Position numbers and translations under genes: made by a program
The notes under the pieces: model-generated
Seen by the model: only the letters and a program-made list of their open reading frames with translations
What the model was told of the DNA's origin: nothing
Database searches by the model: none
Part shown: in pieces, positions 32,816 through 43,900 of the stretch
How positions within the stretch are numbered: position 1 is the stretch's first letter
How the letters are laid out: each line of letters starts with the position of its first letter
Assembly: GCA_000611775.1 (NCBI GenBank)
Contig: KK106982.1
Location: 2,537,992-2,601,991, forward strand
Direction of reading: 5' to 3'
DNA: 64,000 nucleotides
DNA from: Umbilicaria muhlenbergii
Taxonomy: Eukaryota; Ascomycota; Lecanoromycetes; Umbilicariales; Umbilicariaceae

Positions 32816-34846
32816 ATGGCTACGTCTAACATGCGTCCCGTGACAATCACCTATAAACATCCTGGTGCACGCCCACCAGTCTATGTGGCTGGATCCTTTA
32901 CCACCCCAGCATGGGAACCGCAAGAGCTTGAGGCTATGCTTGTGCTGGAAGGGGACCATACTTCAGGCGTTGTCTCTGATGGGTCGGAATATGTCTTTTC
33001 CAAAAAGTTTGAAGTTGCAGTAGGGGATTGGCAGTACAAGTTCCGCTTGGGCACAGGCGATTGGTGGGTCTGTGACGAGAGTGCCGATATCAGTTTGTCC
33101 CCTGCAGGTCTTGGGAAAGCCCTAAAGACTCTGCTGACTAAACAACAGCAACTGACAACGTTGGCAACCAAAATAACGTTCTGGTTGTCAAGCCCCAATC
33201 AAAAGTCATGGCTCATGAGGACAAGCATTATCATGCTCGGCCCCCCACAATTCCCAGAGACTCAGGTCACGCATGGGACTCGACCGGAAGCTCTCGGATT
33301 CATGACGACGCTACAAAAGACCGCATCGGCCATACCGAAAGACACAGCCATAAGAAGCATTGCAACCTTATTGGCCATCACAATCCAAACTGCTCAGCCC
33401 ATGGCGTCTCCTCGGATTCGATGTGTATATGTGAACCACCTCCGACGCCATCCGACAACATCATTAGAAAGGAGAAACTGCCAGCTATAAAGCTTCCTTA
33501 CAGCGTGATACGAGCAAAGGGTGACAGTCGACAAGACGGCCTCAAAATGGACACCCAGTTACCTCCTATTTCACTGCAGGCGGTCGCCGGCACAATTGGT
33601 ACTCAATCTCCTGCAATCAAGATCGGAGAACTGATCGATACGAAAGACGACACTCCAGCCTTGGACGCCAATGCTTCAGACATGCAAGGAGTTGCAAAGG
33701 CAGGGAATAGAGAGATGCTGAATGCTGATACTGAGACGGTTAAGCTGTTGATGTCTGTTCCTGATGTGGCTACAGCACCAATTGGTACTGCGATCGGAGA
33801 CCCCATCGCGGACCTGGAACCCGATGACCCCGAGACCACGGATGATCTAGCTATCACCCAGTCGACTTCTCATGACCTTTGTCGCCTCTTTTCCCACGAA
33901 CGCTTGACACCTGACGATCCCGGTGAAACCCATCGCAGTCGTAGGACGTCGAGTATGAGCCGGCCTGAGGAGGGCAGACGCCATTCCCTTGATTTTCCTC
34001 AGCTGGAAGTCTTCCCATCCGGTACCGGGCCAATCCTCAAACGGATTGCAACGACAAGGTCTCAGCTGGATGCTGACGAGACTACTGATGAAACCGTGTC
34101 AGCTGAAGAGCCTATACCTGTTACCGAGCTCATGAACTCTCCAACCTTTTCTCATGAGCGTTTCCCGACGGAGCAGTCTGTACTATATAGGGTGCGTACA
34201 CCCTCGCCAAACCCACTTCCACTTTCGATATCCCCTACTGTGTCGCATGAGAGGAAACATCCTGACATGGATGTAATCTCGGAGCAGGAGGACATGGATA
34301 CGTTTGATGAAGATGAGTTTGTTGCCAAAAAGTCGACCGGTATGTGCCGCACCAACAGTTGGTACTTTCCCCATATTTGAAGCTCACTGTTATATAGAGG
34401 GTACTATTGACGGCGATGAGGACCAAATGCACGATTTGGCGGGAGTTGATGGTTCCCCTGATATACGGCCTATCACGGAAAGACGTGGGGTGAACGGACG
34501 TAGGTATTCTACTGCTGCAAATTCTGGCTACAATTTGCCTGTGGAAGACAGTCTCCCTGACATGTTCGATGGAACAAGTAGTCAATCTGACGAGGACGAG
34601 CGTCAACCTCTGTTGAACAGGGGCGGGACGGTTCAAGGAGACTCTACCCGATTTCCTCGCACTTCTTTCGATAGCGAGGGCACTCGGAAACGGCACGCTA
34701 TCATTGATAGCTCCACGGCCTCGAGCTCAGAGACATCAGAAGTTACGGCGATACCTGTGCCCTTCTATGTTACTTTGTGGCTGTGGTGTCTTCATTGCCT
34801 GAGCTCTGCGTTTGCAAAAATCTTCCGCAGAGGGAAGGAGTTCTAG
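32816..34846 (+). CDS. Glycogen-binding (AMPK-type CBM48) domain protein with C-terminal hydrophobic tail
   Basis: Exons 32816-33092, 33149-34339 and 34398-34846 give 638 residues. Residues 1-105 form an AMPK-beta-type E-set/CBM48 fold: VTITYKHPGARPPVYVAGSF, YVFSKKFEVAVGDWQYKFRL, DWWVCDESADI, VGNQNNVLVV. The conserved aromatic and GSF/W pattern supports glycogen or maltodextrin binding. The rest is mostly disordered, with three copies of an SHER-centred motif (LFSHERLTPD, TFSHERFPTE, TVSHERKHPD). Near the C-terminus a hydrophobic segment of about 20 residues (PFYVTLWLWCLHCLSSAFAK) precedes FRRGKEF and could be a tail anchor. It is not an AMPK beta subunit, because the ASC domain is absent. 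Role unknown; tethering membranes to glycogen is a guess. Confidence 0.8.
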
Positions 34847-35554
34847 CTGAAGCACACTAGTTCGTGTTCAGGTATTGATCTCGCTTTCGAATTCATACGT
34901 CAAACTGAGCCAAGAACCATGGTATTTTCATTGTTGTTGCGGCAAAAGGCCGCCAGCCTATTTCATTGTATTCCCTCATGCGCGTTCTCACCTGCTTGGC
35001 TTCATCGGCTCCGGTCAGCAATTGTGCAATTGTATGATTATGATTCCTTCTACGTATTGCAAGTAGGGCTCCACCTCGCAATACCCCATAAGGCATTGCA
35101 TAAGCCGAAATGTCCGTTGAAAGAGTCCTTTGGGCCAGCCTGGCTAATGCTTCTAACCAAAGTGATATGCTACATCTGAGGCAGCCTGTGGGCAATAGCT
35201 TGGATTGAAATGAAGTGAATGGTTGGTATTACTAAGATACACAGCCTGCAACTTGTCGAGTCATTGTTTCTTGGGTCGTCCCCTTTTGCATCGGTGTATG
35301 ATGGTGGGTGTCAACGTACGATGAATGATTGATCTTGCTTACCTGGCTGACAAAACACGTATTTGGAACGTTCCGGATTTCCCACGTCGTTTGATTTGCG
35401 TGTTGACTGTATTTTCGCCACACCCCCCGTCCGTAAGCTTCACACCGGACGACATCATTGGCTTTTTTGGCTTTTGGGACTTCGCTTGAGAGCGTCCACC
35501 GTGTTGCAGAATCCATTCGACTCTTACCCAGCAGTCAGAGAACAATACTTTCCG
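34847..35554. other. Intergenic, 5' flank of the coiled-coil protein gene
   Basis: About 700 bp. The frame of the downstream gene is open back to 35363 but with no in-frame methionine codon before 35555. Nothing else seen. Confidence 0.5.
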
Positions 35555-37993
35555 ATGGCTGACAATCCAGTACATCGTGTCAAGCTTCCTGAGTTCACTC
35601 GAAAGCCAGTACAGCCAGGACCAAATTCTTGGAAGCAAGATCAGCAGAAGAAAGCTGCGGAATCGCACAATGGCAACCACTCCGGTGTCAACCGATCTGA
35701 TGTCAATCTTTCTCGAGTAAGAGATGAGCTCAATCCCACCGCGCCGACTTTTACTCCTGTTCTGGCTCTCCCAAAACCACGCGCATACATCCAACCAGCT
35801 ACACCATTGGATCTTCCAGGGCAAATACCGAAGAATATCTCTACTCGAGCAGTCACCGAACCAATGGCTCCAAAACCTTTCTTTGCTACTAAAAAGGTCA
35901 GCATCGCTGGACTGCGCAAGAAGTTCACCCAACAAGAAGAGGTAATCAAAGAAGAACCAGGAGTGGAAGGAACTCCAACTCTAACATACCCTATGCCGAA
36001 CGCCTCAAGCAAAGCCGCTCGTGTATTGGGCTACTATCCGGCTCACACTGACGGTATGACATCCCCAGCTTCTGCTCCACCTTCCACTAGTACCCCAGAA
36101 CCGTTCAGAGCTTCAGGCTCAGGATCAGGACCGTCAATCTCATCACACCGTCAATCATCTACACCCGTTCCTAAGATGCCATCTCGTCGCTGGCTGATCG
36201 AGAACGGTTACTCCACTGCACCTTCAGCACCTCCAGTACCTACCTCTCCCGCACTTTCTCAACAGACGCACGCGTCAGCTCTAGGTGGGGAGCATAACCA
36301 GCCCAAGGTCGAAGGTATGATTGTTGGAGATGGTAAGCTTAGTCCAACCAAGTCGGGTACGTATGGGCGGATGGCCAACGTAGAGATTGTTGAAGGCCCT
36401 GGTCGCGTTCCTTCGGTAAGGGGTGTTGTTGAGAATACTGAGCAAGATCGTGGAGATGGCGGTTCCACAAAGCAGAGAAATCCGAGTGGGTCAAGCCAGT
36501 ACAGTCAGCCGGTTGGTTCTGTGAGAGAGAATGTTCAGTATAGTCAACCACCTCACTCTGCTGCGAATACCGCATCGACAAACCAGTACAGTCAAATGCT
36601 CGATTCTGCGAGGGCTCATGTTAGCCACCCACCTGACTCTGCGATGACCTTACCTTCCACCGTCTACTCGCCCAACAATTATGCCGGTGTCTGGGAGAAC
36701 GACCCACATGTGGTATTTTGCATCCTTTCTTTGGCGTCTTCTTGATAACGTTGCTTACGAACCTTCAAGGGATACTCTTTGCCCCCATTCAGTCCGCCAG
36801 TACCTCGCTTCCCGCAAAATCCAGAGATGCAGATGCGAGACCCATCTGTCAACTCGACGGCCTCACTCCCTTTCATGTTTCGTGGGTCCCCAGATGAGAT
36901 CACCCCGAGACACGTTTACCCAGGCTACCCAGGCTCTCACGCTTCTGTCAATACGTGGGTTTCAGACCTTCCGAACTCACGAAACAACTCTTTCGCGGCT
37001 CCTTCGGACCCGCACCTATCAACTGCTATGCCTCCGCCGCTTTTCACTGGCAGCAACAACTTCGTTCCCCCACCTTCACAGCATCCGGATTTCGCGCCCA
37101 GTATCGCGCCACCGCCGCCAGCATTGGCGCATCTCGAGGCGACCTTGCACCATCACATTGATAACGCTTTCGGGAGGTTGACTAGGACTGTGAATGATAA
37201 TAATGATCGGGCTATGGATGAGATGATCAGGAGGTTCGAGGCGTTGGAGGAGAAGCTCGAAAAAGGGCTAAAGCATCAAGTGGCAGATAAGGTTGTGAAT
37301 CTTCGGAAGGACATTAAAACCTTGACTCGGAGAGTCGATGATGTGGCGACAGTTGGCAATGAAGCAAAGGAATTGGTGAAAAGGGTTGACGATGGCTTGA
37401 AGAAATTGGAGAAGAAATTGGAGGAGACTGTTGAGAAGCATGGTTATAAGTATGAGCACAACGTCCCGAGTGGAAACGCAAGCGGGCATAACCAGGTGGG
37501 CAATCAACGCGGCGCAAGTGCTGCCAGAGGTGGGACGGAGAACAGTAGTTCGGAGAACACGCAACATTCATACGGCCAGCAGCAACAATACCACCAGCAG
37601 GAGCATCAGCAGCACGCAGGCAACACCACCACATCACAAGCACCGAGCGGTGGTCGACGGAGCGGCAACAGCGGTCAACGCCAGACTGGTACTAGTGCTG
37701 GACGTCGCTCGAACACCGCGAGTATGCCTGACGACGGGAGAAGGCCCAGTGGGGATAGGAGCGGGAGGAGAGCCTACTTCGCCGAGATGGGTAGGGCGAT
37801 CGGGCCGGAACCGGATTTGAGGGCACACCCTGCCTTTGCTGGGGCGGGCATACCGTCGCAAGAACAAGTGTGGCCTCAAGCTTACGGTCAGAACGAAGCG
37901 GGGATGGGGATGGGGTTGGGGAATGAGACAGCCATGTATCATGTTCCTTCTTTTAGTGGAGGGGCTTGGTATCAGCAGGCTTATGGACAGTGA
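35555..37993 (+). CDS. Uncharacterised Q/S/P-rich protein with a C-terminal-half coiled coil
   Basis: I do not recognise a family. Exons 35555-36712 and 36770-37993 (57-bp intron) give 793 residues starting MADNPVHRVKLPEFTRKPVQ. The N-terminal half is disordered, rich in Ser, Pro and Thr. Around residues 310-365 it has four imperfect copies of a QYSQ/SQP-type repeat (SSQYSQPVGSVREN, VQYSQPPHSA, NQYSQMLDSARAHV, then a diverged copy). Residues about 507-620 form a strong heptad-like coiled coil (ALAHLEATLHHHIDNAFGRL, FEALEEKLEKGLKHQVADKV, LVKRVDDGLKKLEKKLEETV). A Gly/Gln/His-rich tail follows. No signal peptide or membrane helix. The splice is supported by continuation of proline-rich composition and frame. 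Confidence 0.75.
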
Positions 37994-38459
37994 AGGCGGG
38001 GTAGGGCAGATTGTTGTGATGATGAGGAGGTGACGTTGGATATGAGGTGAGACTGGTGGCGTGAGATGTGCATTGCGTCCTGGTTTTGTCTAGCGCTGTT
38101 TGGAGGCAATTCGGGAGCGATTCGTGCGGAACAAAAACGGTGAAGGGTGAAGGAAGGATCGAAACGTTTTGATATGGCGCAGCACGGGGAAAAAAATACT
38201 GCAGAATTCTAGTCTAGGGGCTTCAGTAAGGTGTTGAATCGAGATAGAGGACTATTTGTGTTCGTTAAGACCTGATGAGTATCTCATGCCCGTGTCCAAT
38301 CGCCGCAGGAAGAATATATCGGAGTAAAGTACGAAATTCGGTCTTGGTGAAGTAAGGTAGGAAGGTTTAGCGAGGTGTTGTATCGGTGCAATAACGGTGA
38401 AGCAAAACCACTTCAAAAATTACCTGGATCACCTTAATCTCCTCCAAGACCTCCCAAAG
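37994..38459. other. Intergenic, IWR1 5' flank
   Basis: 466 bp, nothing recognised beyond presumed 3' UTR and promoter. Confidence 0.5.
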
Positions 38460-40008
38460 ATGTCTCTTCCTCCGGAGCACATTACCATCAAGAGGAGGCG
38501 GGATGATGAGCCCGTGGACTCTCTGTGTAAGCTACGCCTTGAACTTATGCAATTGCTCAGGTACGTATGTCCTGACTTGAATAGATATCCAGAGGGAGCA
38601 GCAACACAAAAAGCGTCGCTTTACAGACTTTGTTTTCAGACGGATTCCTGATAATGAAGGGCACAATCTTGGCACCTCTGCTCAGCCCTTGTTTTCTCGA
38701 AGAGCGAACAAGCAGACAGAGCGTGCCAGCAGTGGATATCCTCTTCCTCAGGTGCCTACCGTACGAGCCAGTCTACCCGGCGAAGAGTACCAGGTCAAAC
38801 AGCACACCAGTTCTGCTTCACGTTATGTACAGAAATCACCTGATTCGTCCCTGGTTCAACAGACTTCTGGGTCAGGCGACACTCTTCCAGCATCTACTAC
38901 ACCCGCTGCCGAACCTCGGAGATTTCACCTGACCAAATCAGCATCTTCTTTGTCTCTTCGACATCAGGCACCTAGTAGTGGAATACAAAAGCACAAGAAG
39001 AGTCGGAGAAATGACTTGGCTGTGTTTGTTGAAAAGAGCAAGGACAAGCTTCGACCGAAGACCTCTCGCGGAAACTCTGCAGTCACCAGTCAAAGGCAGC
39101 CCCATAAAACCGGCGACTCAATACCGATGTCCGCAGCAGTGCAGTCTGAAGAAGATAAACCTCGAAGGCGGCCGAATGCCACCGCAGCGGAAAGGAGATG
39201 GAGGGATGAGAACTGGGGCGACAATACTTCGGCGCGGGCACCTAGGGAAGTACCTGCGCGGGAAGGTCACACTATCGAGGAACCGTCCAACAAGTGGGAC
39301 TACAATTCTATCGAACTCGCCGAACAGCTCCAACAGGTCGCACTTCAAGAATCGGGAAACATAAATGGGACTAGCGTCGCTGCAGGAGATGTGCTGTCAA
39401 GCCCGAACACGAAAGTCAAGCCTAAAGCTCCTGCGCTGCGTTACCGAGACAGGCAGGCGGAAGCCAACGTTGATGCAGGTGCTGGAACGGAGGCTGAGTC
39501 TGACGTGGAAGACGACACCGATTACGTCTACGACACGTTTGTCCGCCAAGTTGGACCGTCAAGTGATGATGTGCCTACAACATCTACAGATCCTTCGCAA
39601 AGGCTCTCTCTTGGCGAGATTGGTATTTTGGTCATCACTGAGAAGGATCAAGAGGTTTGGGAGACTTATGGCGTGGATGATGACAGCGACAAGGATTGGA
39701 ATAGTGAGGAAGAGGATGAAAATGGTACGTTGTACTTGCAAGCGCCTGAGTAGGCGGTGTAATCGTGCCTGACTTGTCTAGCCGAGGACTACTATGCCAA
39801 CGACTACCCGGAAGACGAGGTCGCTTCAGACGACGAGCGTGGCATGGGCGCCTACGAACATCGGAGAGGCGCTTCGGATGACGAAGAATACGATGAGGAC
39901 ACAGTCGCCTGGTCTGACGATGATAACGCACGATACCCATGGAAACGCAATGTTCGAGATAGCGGTGTCAACGGCATTCGTGAGAGCAATGATGAAGAAG
40001 CTAGCTAA
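38460..40008 (+). CDS. IWR1: RNA polymerase II nuclear-import factor Iwr1
   Basis: Iwr1 binds assembled RNA polymerase II and carries it into the nucleus through its nuclear localisation signal. Exons 38460-38526, 38585-39724 and 39782-40008 give 477 residues. The start MSLPPEHITIKRRRDDEPVD contains the basic Iwr1-type N-terminus and is followed on exon 2 by KKRRFTDFVFRRIPD. The conserved Iwr1 domain reads DYVYDTFVRQ, then GEIGILVITEKDQEVWETYG and DSDKDWNSEEEDEN, continuing across the 57-bp intron into AEDYYANDYPEDEVASDDER. The middle is long and disordered compared with yeast Iwr1, as is usual in filamentous fungi. The first intron leaves codon T|AT, giving SLYIQREQQHKKRR. Confidence 0.92.
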
Positions 40009-40375
40009 AGAGCAACGAGTACAATGACATGTCCGCACAGAGTCTCATAACACACAACCTATCCCAATGTACTAGTGAGAATTCTGATGTGGTTTCCTAA
40101 ACGTCAAACCATTGCATGCAACGTAACACCCAAACAGACGATCAGGCCATCAGGGTAGGGTATTCGCAAAAAGGAAACTATACATAATATGACTCGTGAA
40201 AAAGGAACGAAGCAAAGACGCGTCTTCGGTCCAGAGATCTATGCTTCCGTGATAGCGGAGCAATCGCGGCTGGCGACAGCTTCCCTGGCCTCTCTACCCT
40301 TCGATGTCGGTCGACCTCTGAACATCTGTTAGCATTGTGTCATTCCCCGATATTCTGGGGGTTGGTGTTCGTTAC
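40009..40375. other. Convergent intergenic region
   Basis: 367 bp. On the minus strand a branch/acceptor-like aatgctaacag (about 40329-40339) follows GT sites near the stop codon of the next gene, hinting at a 3' UTR intron or an unrecognised last exon. Confidence 0.4.
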
Positions 40376-40951
40376 CTACCACAACTTCGCCGATCGATCT
40401 CTCATCCATGGATATACAAGCCCCGTCCGCGCTCGCATGCCATATCGTTCTTCGGGGCGAGCCGATCTGTCGCGTTGTCTGACGCCGGGAAGACCAGAGT
40501 TACTCATACAGCGGTAATACTTGCATTGGATTCCTTGAAAGCCTTTGCGTTGGCGGGTGGGGAATTGGGCGTTGTACGCCTGCTTCACGTCGGCCCAGTC
40601 GAGACGAAGATCCACTCGATGGTACCAAATGAAGTGCACCTCTTCCATGAAATAGGTCGGTCGGTTCTCGCGTGGTCTCGCAGTCATCGAGCCGACACCT
40701 GTTATCGATCGTTGACGCCCTCGGACAGGAAGGGACGTCGGGTGCCTACGGACGGTGTTGTCATCTTCGAAAAAGCTTTGGACGGAGCCGGATCGGCTTC
40801 TGCTATCGTATTCTCTACTGGAGTTGGGAGACGTTGTGAGAGCATCGTCGTCCGAAGGGTTGAGAAGGCTCTCGATGGCCATGCTGCGAGCCCTGGAGCT
40901 TTCGGAACTGCCGGCTTGCTGCTCTTCGCTCTCTTGTTGTTGAGAAGCCAT
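40376..40951 (-). CDS. Small protein with a Myb/SANT-like segment
   Basis: 191 residues from ATG 40951 (MASQQQESEEQQAGSS). The first 95 residues are Ser/Arg-rich and disordered. The conserved-looking part is YFMEEVHFIWYHRVDLRLDW, then VKQAYNAQFP and GIQCKYYRCM. The spacing of tryptophan and aromatic residues resembles a Myb/SANT-type helix-turn-helix seen in short fungal orphan proteins. I do not know a named family. The basic C-terminus ends SAKLW at TAG 40376. GT sites at the stop and an acceptor at about 40329 leave open a further 3' exon. The frame is open upstream to 41071, but MASQQQ is the natural start. The 6-kb gene desert lies directly upstream. Confidence 0.6.
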   Translation of the reverse strand: MASQQQESEEQQAGSSESSRARSMAIESLLNPSDDDALTTSPNSSREYDSRSRSGSVQSFFEDDNTVRRHPTSLPVRGRQRSITGVGSMTARPRENRPTYFMEEVHFIWYHRVDLRLDWADVKQAYNAQFPTRQRKGFQGIQCKYYRCMSNSGLPGVRQRDRSARPEERYGMRARTGLVYPWMRDRSAKLW

Positions 40952-43900
40952 GACCGTAAGACTGGCAACTGTAAACGCTTGGATGATACGAGTGATCACG
41001 AACAAAGTCAGTGGTCTTGATGTAAATGTTGGGAAAAGAGAACGGTCAATATGGCTCCAGAGGAAGCACAATAGGCAGCTAATGTACCCTCTGGAATATG
41101 CGGCCGCAGTTCAGACAGGGAGGATCGACATGCCCCAGCGCTTCACACAGCATAGACGCACGCGCGTGGGCGCCAACAAGCTAGCAGTGAGCCGTGACAG
41201 CTGTCAAACGGGGTGGGCATTGCGAATTAATCTCAACCGGTATGCATCCAGGGTTGTTGAGGTTCCACAAGAGACCCCTGCAACTATTTCCCACACCACA
41301 TTCTTCATCCCTCAATGGGTGAAGCCTACTGTAAAGCTGCAGAAACCATGTTACACCAAGTCAGGTTCGTGGAGTGCCCCGGTATATCTATCTGCATCTC
41401 TCTGCACCTCTCTGCATCGTGCATCAGCCACCATTCCAATCGCACGTTGTACAGCGTCAGAAGGAGAACAGAGTATGTGATTGTTCGGGGAATTCGATCA
41501 TCTCTACATTTCTACGTCCAATGCGCATCCCCGAGCTTGCTGATCCAGTACCACAGTGCCAACTTATCACCACTTCATCCTGGGGTCAACAAGCTTGCGC
41601 CTTGCCTTGTTTCATGGAGCCATCTCTCTCCAATAGCGCATCGCCGCGCTTACCCTACCATGCCCCGGACTTGTCGGAGAGCAGGGCAGCGGCGGGGTGT
41701 GTCGAGCTCGCCATCCGGTGTTAGGTCTGACCAGGCCGACGTCCGCCAAGTGCCTGACTCCTGCGTCGCATTGAAAATGATGAAATGATGCAACTGACGA
41801 CAATCCTTTCCATCCTTTCGCACTTGCTTTTCTGCCACCTACCGGTATTGTGTGCAGGGAACAAGGGACATGCCGAGCGGCGAGGGAACTTTTGGTCTGG
41901 CTTGCTGGGCAGCGGTGCAGAAATGGGAAGTCACTAACGTTTGACCGGCACTTCAGCCCCAGAAGCTTGAACGTCCTTCCTTTTCTCACCCAATCCCCAT
42001 GGCTGCCTGAAGCGTCTGCCTGGCTCTGTTTCTTCCTCCTCGACTGACCGGGCAACGGGCGGCGAAGGCCGAGGGAAATGGGAGACGCGGAGCACCACCA
42101 CTGAGAGCAAGTTTACGCTGTGGGCTTGGGGTTGAGGTGCAGGCATTGGCATCCTGCGCAGCTCTGGGACACAACCTTATAATTCAATCGGATTAGTGAT
42201 ACTCGGTTCGAAGCATGCATGTAGCGATTCGATCAGTATTGTCCGTCGAGTGGTATGCGCGCCAGTCAACAAGGCTTGCCACGATCTGAGATCAGCAAAT
42301 CAGAGAACAGCACGCCGGGGATACGGCGGCACACCAGTTCAGCCACGCCGCACCGCCCCCGCGCGCGACCGCCTGATCGGTTGGCCTTTGCGTCACCCAT
42401 CTCATCCTCCCATGGCCGACAAGACTCCAGACTACAACGCACGCATTCGACGCCGGTCACGTGCGTGGAGACTTATCATATGCCTCCAAAGTCGAAACTG
42501 AATGTTGCTTCTTGCATTTACGCTGTGTTATCATCCCCATGTGCGAGGTGCGTGACGCAGTGTCACGACGACAACCTCCGCCTGTACCTCTCAGCCATCT
42601 GACCTGCCGCAGTTTACCCATCTGCATGGCAGGATCAAGCCATCCATACTTACGCGAGGTTGTTGCCAACGGCGGTACCAACAATCCAACATCCCCCTCC
42701 CTCCTTTACCCACAAACCATGTCCTTTCGTCCCCCCCACTACACTTTCCCAAAGCTGCAGCGCATCGCTGACACCGGTTCCAGCGCAGTACCCTCGTACC
42801 TTAGCCCGATCGTGCCGCAAGCGAAAGCAAACATCCTGCTTATAGAACCAAGCGCGCGGCCGTCACATTTTTCGACTTTGCCAATTATGGCAAGGCCTCA
42901 AGCGCTTCTTCAGCGGAGAATCCTTGTCGCGACGAGGTTGGTTTCACACCATCATTTTTTCCTCCACGCCTATAATGCGGAGGGTTGAGTTTTGGCGGGC
43001 GGACAACGAGCGATATTGTAGCTGAATCACGCATTTCTTTTCGCGAGATGGTCGATGCTCACCTCAGCCTGCCTGTCTCGAGGCTGCCAGAGACGAGCGC
43101 CTGGTGGTCGCCGACGCCGAAATTGCGATTGCGATTGTTTTTTCAGCTGGCTCGATGTTCGGGTCGCGATTCAATAATAGCACCGGGTATTACTCGATAA
43201 CCGCATCGGGGATAGTCTTTCTTTATCCAACCGTCTTGGGCTTGCGCACGTTTTCTTAATCCCGATCCTGTACTTTGCCTCTTGTGCTTATGTCGCGATG
43301 GTTGCGGTTCTATTCTTTACCTCTCAATGCTGCGTAATCCAACACAACACAACACAACATGACATGACGTGATAATGCTCGGCGTCAACCAGCTCGACGG
43401 CCACTTGTTGTTGTTTTGATACTCCAGCCTTGCTGTGCCTTGAGCCCGCCGCTCTGTACCTGGCTTCACCTTCTGACTGACCGCTCGTCTTTGCCGCTGC
43501 GGCGTGGTGGAGCTGTTTGTTGGGCGATGGGCGCCTCTGTGGGAATGTCGAGTGGAGTTAGTGACGTTGCAGCCGTTGCAGCCGTTGTAGGGCCAAGGCA
43601 CGAAGGCGCGAAGATGTGAATGGAAGGATTGCGGTCGGCGGGTGTGGCTGGATGGGCGGAGAGATCGGTTATGTCCTGCTTACTGGTTTCAGACCACCTG
43701 GCGGGCGAGAAGGATCGTTTAGGTTGTTGTTGTTGTGCTGTTGTTGTGGTGCGTAGGGTGGCGTTTTGCCTGTCTTCCTCGTTCCTTGGCGTGGATGGTA
43801 AGATGGGCCTCTGTACCCGTGCATGTATGGATGGGTATGGGTTTCGTTGGTCTGATGAAGCACCGCATGAGGTGTGGGATCTTTTTTCTTGACCGCTGAT

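Noticed and set aside
34847-35554. Extending the coiled-coil protein start to 35363
   Set aside because: The frame is open but the upstream codon is not a methionine in good context; ATG 35555 is the first in frame.
40337-41020. 227-codon plus-strand frame
   Set aside because: Antisense to the MASQQQ gene; the minus strand has the domain-like block and better start.
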